The position numbers were made by a program, and so were the translations under genes. A DNA stretch of 26,821 bases. Source: an uncultured Oscillospiraceae bacterium. Its GTDB lineage: Bacteria > Bacillota > Clostridia > Oscillospirales > Ruminococcaceae. The notes below the pieces were generated by a model. That model was not told where the DNA came from. It searched no databases and saw nothing but the letters and a program-made list of their open reading frames with translations. Location: positions 1 to 26,821 of the forward strand of contig CAJUMG010000019.1 in the NCBI GenBank assembly GCA_910587335.1. The letters run 5' to 3'. Shown piece by piece: positions 23,974 to 26,821 of this stretch (position 1 is its first letter; each line of letters begins with the position of its first letter).

Positions 23974-24291
23974 ATGAAAACGAAATTGACCGATATTACT
24001 GATGTTGTGCGCAGCAAGAACTCCGGTCCCTACGAGCTGACGCTTGACATTATGTTTAAAACATTTGAAGATTTTGAAAAGGTTTGCGCTGCAAAGGCGA
24101 TCAATGAGAATTTGGTCTGTGACCTTTATAAAATTACGCCGGATAAAATCATCAACATTATTGAGTTTAAGCCTGCTAAGTCCATTAAAGTGACGATTAA
24201 ACGGCCTATTTGCTCCGGCGATTTGGGAGAGACGGATGTTTATGGCGCTCAACAGCATGCACCGCTGTTGGATATTATATTGGACATCTAA
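23974..24291 (+). CDS. DUF4387 protein, partner of the DUF1446 protein
   Basis: A 105-residue soluble protein with the DUF4387 pattern: VVRSKNSGPYELTLDIMF near the start, CDLYKI, KSIKVTIKRP, then SGDLGETDVYGAQQHAPLL at the end. The family has no assigned function, but its members often sit beside or are fused to DUF1446 proteins, which suggests a small subunit of a two-protein enzyme. The conserved Arg-Ser-Lys-Asn and Gln-Gln-His blocks look like active-site or interface residues. It has a strong AAGGAGGAG site and is the last gene before the terminator at 24324-24361. Confidence 0.83.
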   Translation: MKTKLTDITDVVRSKNSGPYELTLDIMFKTFEDFEKVCAAKAINENLVCDLYKITPDKIINIIEFKPAKSIKVTIKRPICSGDLGETDVYGAQQHAPLLDIILDI

Positions 24292-24323
24292 AAGATTTCT
24301 GGACAGTCGTCTGTTTTTCCTTT

Positions 24324-24361
24324 ACAATAAAGGTGGGTATTTGCCCACCTTTATTGTTTAT
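24324..24361 (+). terminator. Terminator of the glutamate mutase operon
   Basis: ACAATAAAGGTGGG (24324-24337) pairs perfectly with CCCACCTTTATTGT (24344-24357) around TATTTG, then T-rich sequence. It sets the end of the six-gene unit 18017-24291; expression of the genes beyond needs read-through or a promoter I could not identify. Confidence 0.88.
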
Positions 24362-24411
24362 CTTTTCTTTTTAACCATTTGACAAAATCAACAAAATGAA
24401 GGAGGTTTCTT

Positions 24412-25341
24412 ATGCCGTACTCCGCCCGTATGCAGCAAAGTCATCTGTACAGCGTTTATTTTGCACCCAGGGGTCTTACACGTATGGCCGATTTGGGAAT
24501 GCAGATTGCACAACAATACCTTAGCCCCTTCGATAAGTTAATCGGCATTATTGGTGAAGCTGGTTCCGGAAAAAGTATGCTAGTAAAAGGGATGTTTCCC
24601 GGCTTGGAATTAACCAACGACGATGAAGGAGTCAATATTCGTCCCCTTCCGCTTCTTCAATTGGATACCGGTGCATTCTACAGCGCCCACACTTATCATC
24701 TGGATATCCGTTTTGAATCCGCTTTTACCCAGATGTGGCAGTTAAAAGATGCTATTTTGGAAGCAATTGACGCGGGAAAAAGAGTGGTTGTGGAGCATTT
24801 TGATTTAATCTACCCTATACTTGGCGTCAATGCCCATCTACTAATCGGGGTTGGTAGCGAAATTATTGTTACCCGCCCGAACATGTTTGGACCGGAGCCA
24901 CAAGACATTGCAGACAGTGTATTTCATACGATCCACGACAGAAAAATGGCCCATTCTGCCGAAGATTTATGCGGCCATATTTTAGAATCCCATGGAATCA
25001 ACCGTTTTTCCCACCGTGATGTAAAGCATGGATTTATCCTAGTATTCGATGAAAAGCCTGATTTAGATTTAATTGCCCTGGAAATGGATGCAAAAGCGGC
25101 AATTCAAATGGATATACCCATTTCCTATGTTGATGATAAACATATTTCTATTGGGGATGATGTTTATCATTGTACGGGACCGCGTATGCATGTTGGATCT
25201 ACAGGAGAAATCAAAAACTTTGCTTTACTCCATGAATTTATGCAAGATCCGATCACAAAAGAGTTTTATTTAGTTGGCGTTGTCAGTTCAAAGGGTGAGC
25301 TGCGCACGAATGACCTAAACCATATTCGTGTTGAGGATTAG
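24412..25341 (+). CDS. P-loop ATPase-like protein with tRNA-SAD-like C-terminus
   Basis: A 309-residue soluble protein of unknown function. Residues 43-56 hold a Walker A loop, IIGEAGSGKS (GEAGSGKS at 48-55), after a conserved HLYSVYFAPRGLTRM. The middle has HTYHLDIRFE and VVVEHFDLIYP, possible metal or nucleotide ligands. Near residue 254 the run CTGPRMHVGSTGEIKNF closely recalls the Cys-Gly-Gly-X-His...TGEI block of the second additional domain (SAD) of alanyl- and threonyl-tRNA synthetases, where Cys and His bind zinc. Such proteins are sometimes named only for that domain. GGAGG at 24400-24404 lies before ATG 24412. It is 11 bases before the cobalamin adenosyltransferase, so a role around B12 enzymes, for example as chaperone or reactivating factor, is plausible but unproven. 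Confidence 0.72.
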   Translation: MPYSARMQQSHLYSVYFAPRGLTRMADLGMQIAQQYLSPFDKLIGIIGEAGSGKSMLVKGMFPGLELTNDDEGVNIRPLPLLQLDTGAFYSAHTYHLDIRFESAFTQMWQLKDAILEAIDAGKRVVVEHFDLIYPILGVNAHLLIGVGSEIIVTRPNMFGPEPQDIADSVFHTIHDRKMAHSAEDLCGHILESHGINRFSHRDVKHGFILVFDEKPDLDLIALEMDAKAAIQMDIPISYVDDKHISIGDDVYHCTGPRMHVGSTGEIKNFALLHEFMQDPITKEFYLVGVVSSKGELRTNDLNHIRVED

Positions 25342-25352
25342 GAGAACCGATC

Positions 25353-25883
25353 ATGAAAAAGAAAAATCAATTTGGCCTTATTCATATTTATTGTGGAGAT
25401 GGAAAAGGAAAAACCTCGGCGGCAGTTGGACTTTGTGTCCGCGCTAGTGGGCGGGGAAAAAAATGTCTTTGGACTTCCTTTTTAAAAGACTATGACTCTG
25501 GCGAATTTATGGAGCAGCCCCCCTTTACCCTTTACCGTGGCGAACCTGTACGGCAGTTTGTTTTTACAATGACCGAAGAGCAAAAACAAGCTACCGCAAA
25601 AGAGCATACGGATAGATTGAAGGCTGTGTTCCAAAAAGCTTCTGACGAAGGATATGACCTACTGGTGTTAGATGAATCTATTGCCTCTTGTAACTTAGAT
25701 TTGATTCCAACCGAACTGCTGCTTCAGCTATTGCGAGAAAAGCCGGTTCATTTAGAGGTAGTCCTTACTGGTAGAGATCCCAAAGCGGAGCTTGTAGAGT
25801 TGGCTCATTATGTAAGTGAAATTCATCCGATTAAGCACCCTTATGATGCAGGTATTCCCAGCCGGGAAGGTATCGAAAATTAG
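25353..25883 (+). CDS. cobO: Cob(I)alamin / cob(I)yrinic acid a,c-diamide adenosyltransferase
   Basis: Makes the adenosyl form of cobalamin from ATP and the Co(I) corrinoid. The 176-residue protein is of the CobA/CobO/BtuR type: the P-loop GDGKGKTS at 15-22 within IYCGDGKGKTSAAVGLCVRA, a later acidic strand LLVLDES, and VVLTGRDP towards the end. The unusual P-loop orientation of this family fits ATP adenosyl transfer rather than hydrolysis. AGGAG precedes the ATG by 10 bases. Its product is the cofactor of glutamate mutase encoded just upstream, so the locus makes both enzyme and coenzyme. It may equally serve B12 synthesis from precursors; no other cob genes are here. Confidence 0.9.
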   Translation: MKKKNQFGLIHIYCGDGKGKTSAAVGLCVRASGRGKKCLWTSFLKDYDSGEFMEQPPFTLYRGEPVRQFVFTMTEEQKQATAKEHTDRLKAVFQKASDEGYDLLVLDESIASCNLDLIPTELLLQLLREKPVHLEVVLTGRDPKAELVELAHYVSEIHPIKHPYDAGIPSREGIEN

Positions 25884-25887
25884 AGAT

Positions 25888-25931
25888 AAAAAAACAGTCT
25901 TCTCCTTTTTCAGTGGGAAGGCTGTTTTTTT
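25888..25931 (+). terminator. Terminator after the adenosyltransferase
   Basis: CAGTCTTCTC (25894-25903) pairs with GGGAAGGCTG (25915-25924), with two T/G pairs, flanked by a run of A and seven T. Confidence 0.85.
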
Positions 25932-26014
25932 GGAATTCAAAGCAATTCTCGCTTTGTGTCGTGTACTTTTTTATAAAAAAGATTAAACTAATCGTGAAAG
26001 GAGGAACCAAAAAA

Positions 26015-26524
26015 ATGGATCAGACAAAAATAGGGCGCTTTTTGAAAGAGCTTAGGGGTACAAAAAAACTTACACAGGAGCAATTAGCCGAATTTCTAGG
26101 CGTATCAAACCGCAGTATTTCTCGTTGGGAAAATGGAGTTAACCTGCCTGATCTTAGTCTGCTAATACAGATTGCCAAATACTTTGATGTAGAAATTGAT
26201 GAGCTTTTAGACGGAGAAAGAAAGGATAAAGATATGGATAAAAAACAGGAAGAAACTTTATTAAAAATTTCCCATTACAACAACATAGAAAAAGAATTTT
26301 TCTCAAAACGCATGCGATATATGTTTATGATTGCATTTACCGGCATAGTTGTTTACGCAATAATTGACATGCTGGGACTTTCATGGGTTCAGCCATATGA
26401 ATCTATTGTGAACGCTGCACTCGGTTTTGCCGCAGGTACGCTGTTGACCGGTTTTCTATATTCCAGCCGGTACATCACGAAAATCAAATCTGTTAAAGCG
26501 CGAATCTTGAGAAAAGAAAAATAA
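26015..26524 (+). CDS. XRE-family regulator with C-terminal membrane segments
   Basis: A 169-residue protein with an N-terminal Cro/CI-type helix-turn-helix (about 5-62: IGRFLKELRGTKKLTQEQLA, LGVSNRSISRWENGVNLPD, IAKYFDVEIDELLDG), then a charged linker and two hydrophobic helices at about 104-122 and 135-152. Membrane-tethered regulators of this layout are common in Firmicutes, and the C-terminus may sense the membrane or hold the protein there. ATG 26015 has an AAAGGAGG site; frames starting further upstream overlap the terminator at 25888-25931 and are rejected. The target is unknown; the convergent MFS-like gene is a neighbour, not a clear partner. Confidence 0.88.
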   Translation: MDQTKIGRFLKELRGTKKLTQEQLAEFLGVSNRSISRWENGVNLPDLSLLIQIAKYFDVEIDELLDGERKDKDMDKKQEETLLKISHYNNIEKEFFSKRMRYMFMIAFTGIVVYAIIDMLGLSWVQPYESIVNAALGFAAGTLLTGFLYSSRYITKIKSVKARILRKEK

Positions 26525-26526
26525 AG

Positions 26527-26570
26527 AAAGCAGATTTCTCTAATTTAAACTAGAGAAATCTGCTTTTTTT
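26527..26570. terminator. Terminator between XRE gene and MFS-like gene
   Basis: AAAGCAGATTTCTCTA (26527-26542) pairs perfectly with TAGAGAAATCTGCTTT (26551-26566) around an 8-base loop, then T residues. Convergent genes lie on both sides, so it may act in both directions. Confidence 0.88.
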
Positions 26571-26603
26571 AAATTACTTTTTAGAAAGTGTGCCCTTACA
26601 ATA

Positions 26604-26821
26604 TTACTTGTCTAAATCTGCAAAGGCTTCCTCATTTACCTGATGATGGAGCGTTTCGGGAAGGCTAAAGAGTAGTGGCAAGCGAATGCACAGCTCACAA
26701 GCAATATAGATGATAAAAATCCATTGACCGCCAAGAGAATCGTAAACAATACCGCCAAGGGCCGCCATTAAGGCACTGAACATGGAGCTAAAAAACTTAA
26801 CAACACCAACCCAACGCCCCA
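26604..26821 (-). CDS. MFS-like transporter, C-terminal end (runs off right edge)
   Basis: The last 71 codons of a leftward gene, ending with TAA at 26606-26604. Two hydrophobic helices with small residues are visible, the first carrying SSMFSALMAALGGIVYDSLG and the second QWIFIIYIAC, then a polar tail with LPETLHHQ. A helix pair joined by a Gly-Gly turn and a short acidic tail is typical of the end of major facilitator transporters, but with so little sequence the family is only probable. The substrate cannot be told. Confidence 0.6.
   Translation of the reverse strand, partial: GRWVGVVKFFSSMFSALMAALGGIVYDSLGGQWIFIIYIACELCIRLPLLFSLPETLHHQVNEEAFADLDK

Noticed and set aside
24379..24411. TTGACA at 24379 as a promoter for the P-loop/SAD-like gene
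   Set aside because: No acceptable -10 box lies 16-18 bases downstream; that position is already the ribosome binding site at 24400-24404.

Overview
The window looks like the chromosome of an anaerobic, amino-acid-fermenting clostridial Firmicute. The signs are strong AGGAGG-type ribosome binding sites, sigma-A promoters (TTGACA, 17 bases, TATAAT-like), a T-box in front of a tRNA-synthetase gene, many short hairpin-plus-U terminators, and above all a complete coenzyme-B12-dependent glutamate mutase operon. I see no phage, insertion sequence, CRISPR, rRNA or tRNA gene.

Layout from left to right: the first codons of a leftward response regulator; a chemoreceptor (447-2393); a leftward MazF-type toxin without a neighbouring antitoxin (2709-3083); a leftward pair of a DUF975 membrane protein and a PlsC-type acyltransferase (3260-4919); a rightward aromatic amino-acid operon, aroF-pheA (5303-7476), preceded by an aromatic-rich leader peptide and a four-arm attenuator; a leftward SprT-like metalloprotein (7491-8003); a leftward pair of a phenylacetate-CoA ligase and a tandem ACT protein (8093-9842); a frameshifted sodium:solute symporter (10077-11599); isoleucyl-tRNA synthetase under an isoleucine T-box (11694-15129); a small helical ferritin-like protein; and a leftward pair of a DUF4430 protein and an ECF transporter S component (15706-16619).

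The right half is organised around cobalamin and glutamate fermentation. A GntR-type regulator (16801-17778) with its own palindromic operator precedes glmS-glmL-glmE (glutamate mutase and its reactivation factor), mal (methylaspartate ammonia-lyase), a DUF1446/AtuA-like protein and a DUF4387 protein, all tightly spaced and ended by one terminator at 24324-24361. This gives glutamate to 3-methylaspartate to mesaconate. No classical mesaconase or citramalate lyase is in the window, so the two DUF proteins are candidates for the next step. Next come a P-loop protein with a tRNA-SAD-like C-terminus and a cob(I)alamin adenosyltransferase, then an XRE regulator with membrane segments and the end of a leftward MFS-like transporter.

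The best finds are: (1) a textbook ribosome-mediated attenuator before aroF-pheA, with a leader peptide of 29 residues of which 11 are aromatic and four mutually exclusive RNA arms; (2) the DUF1446/DUF4387 pair fused by operon structure to mesaconate production; (3) the P-loop/SAD-like protein paired with the B12 adenosyltransferase; (4) a dense set of palindromes and repeats before the glutamate mutase promoter. All coordinates and base pairings were read by eye; family names come from recalled motifs, not from a search.
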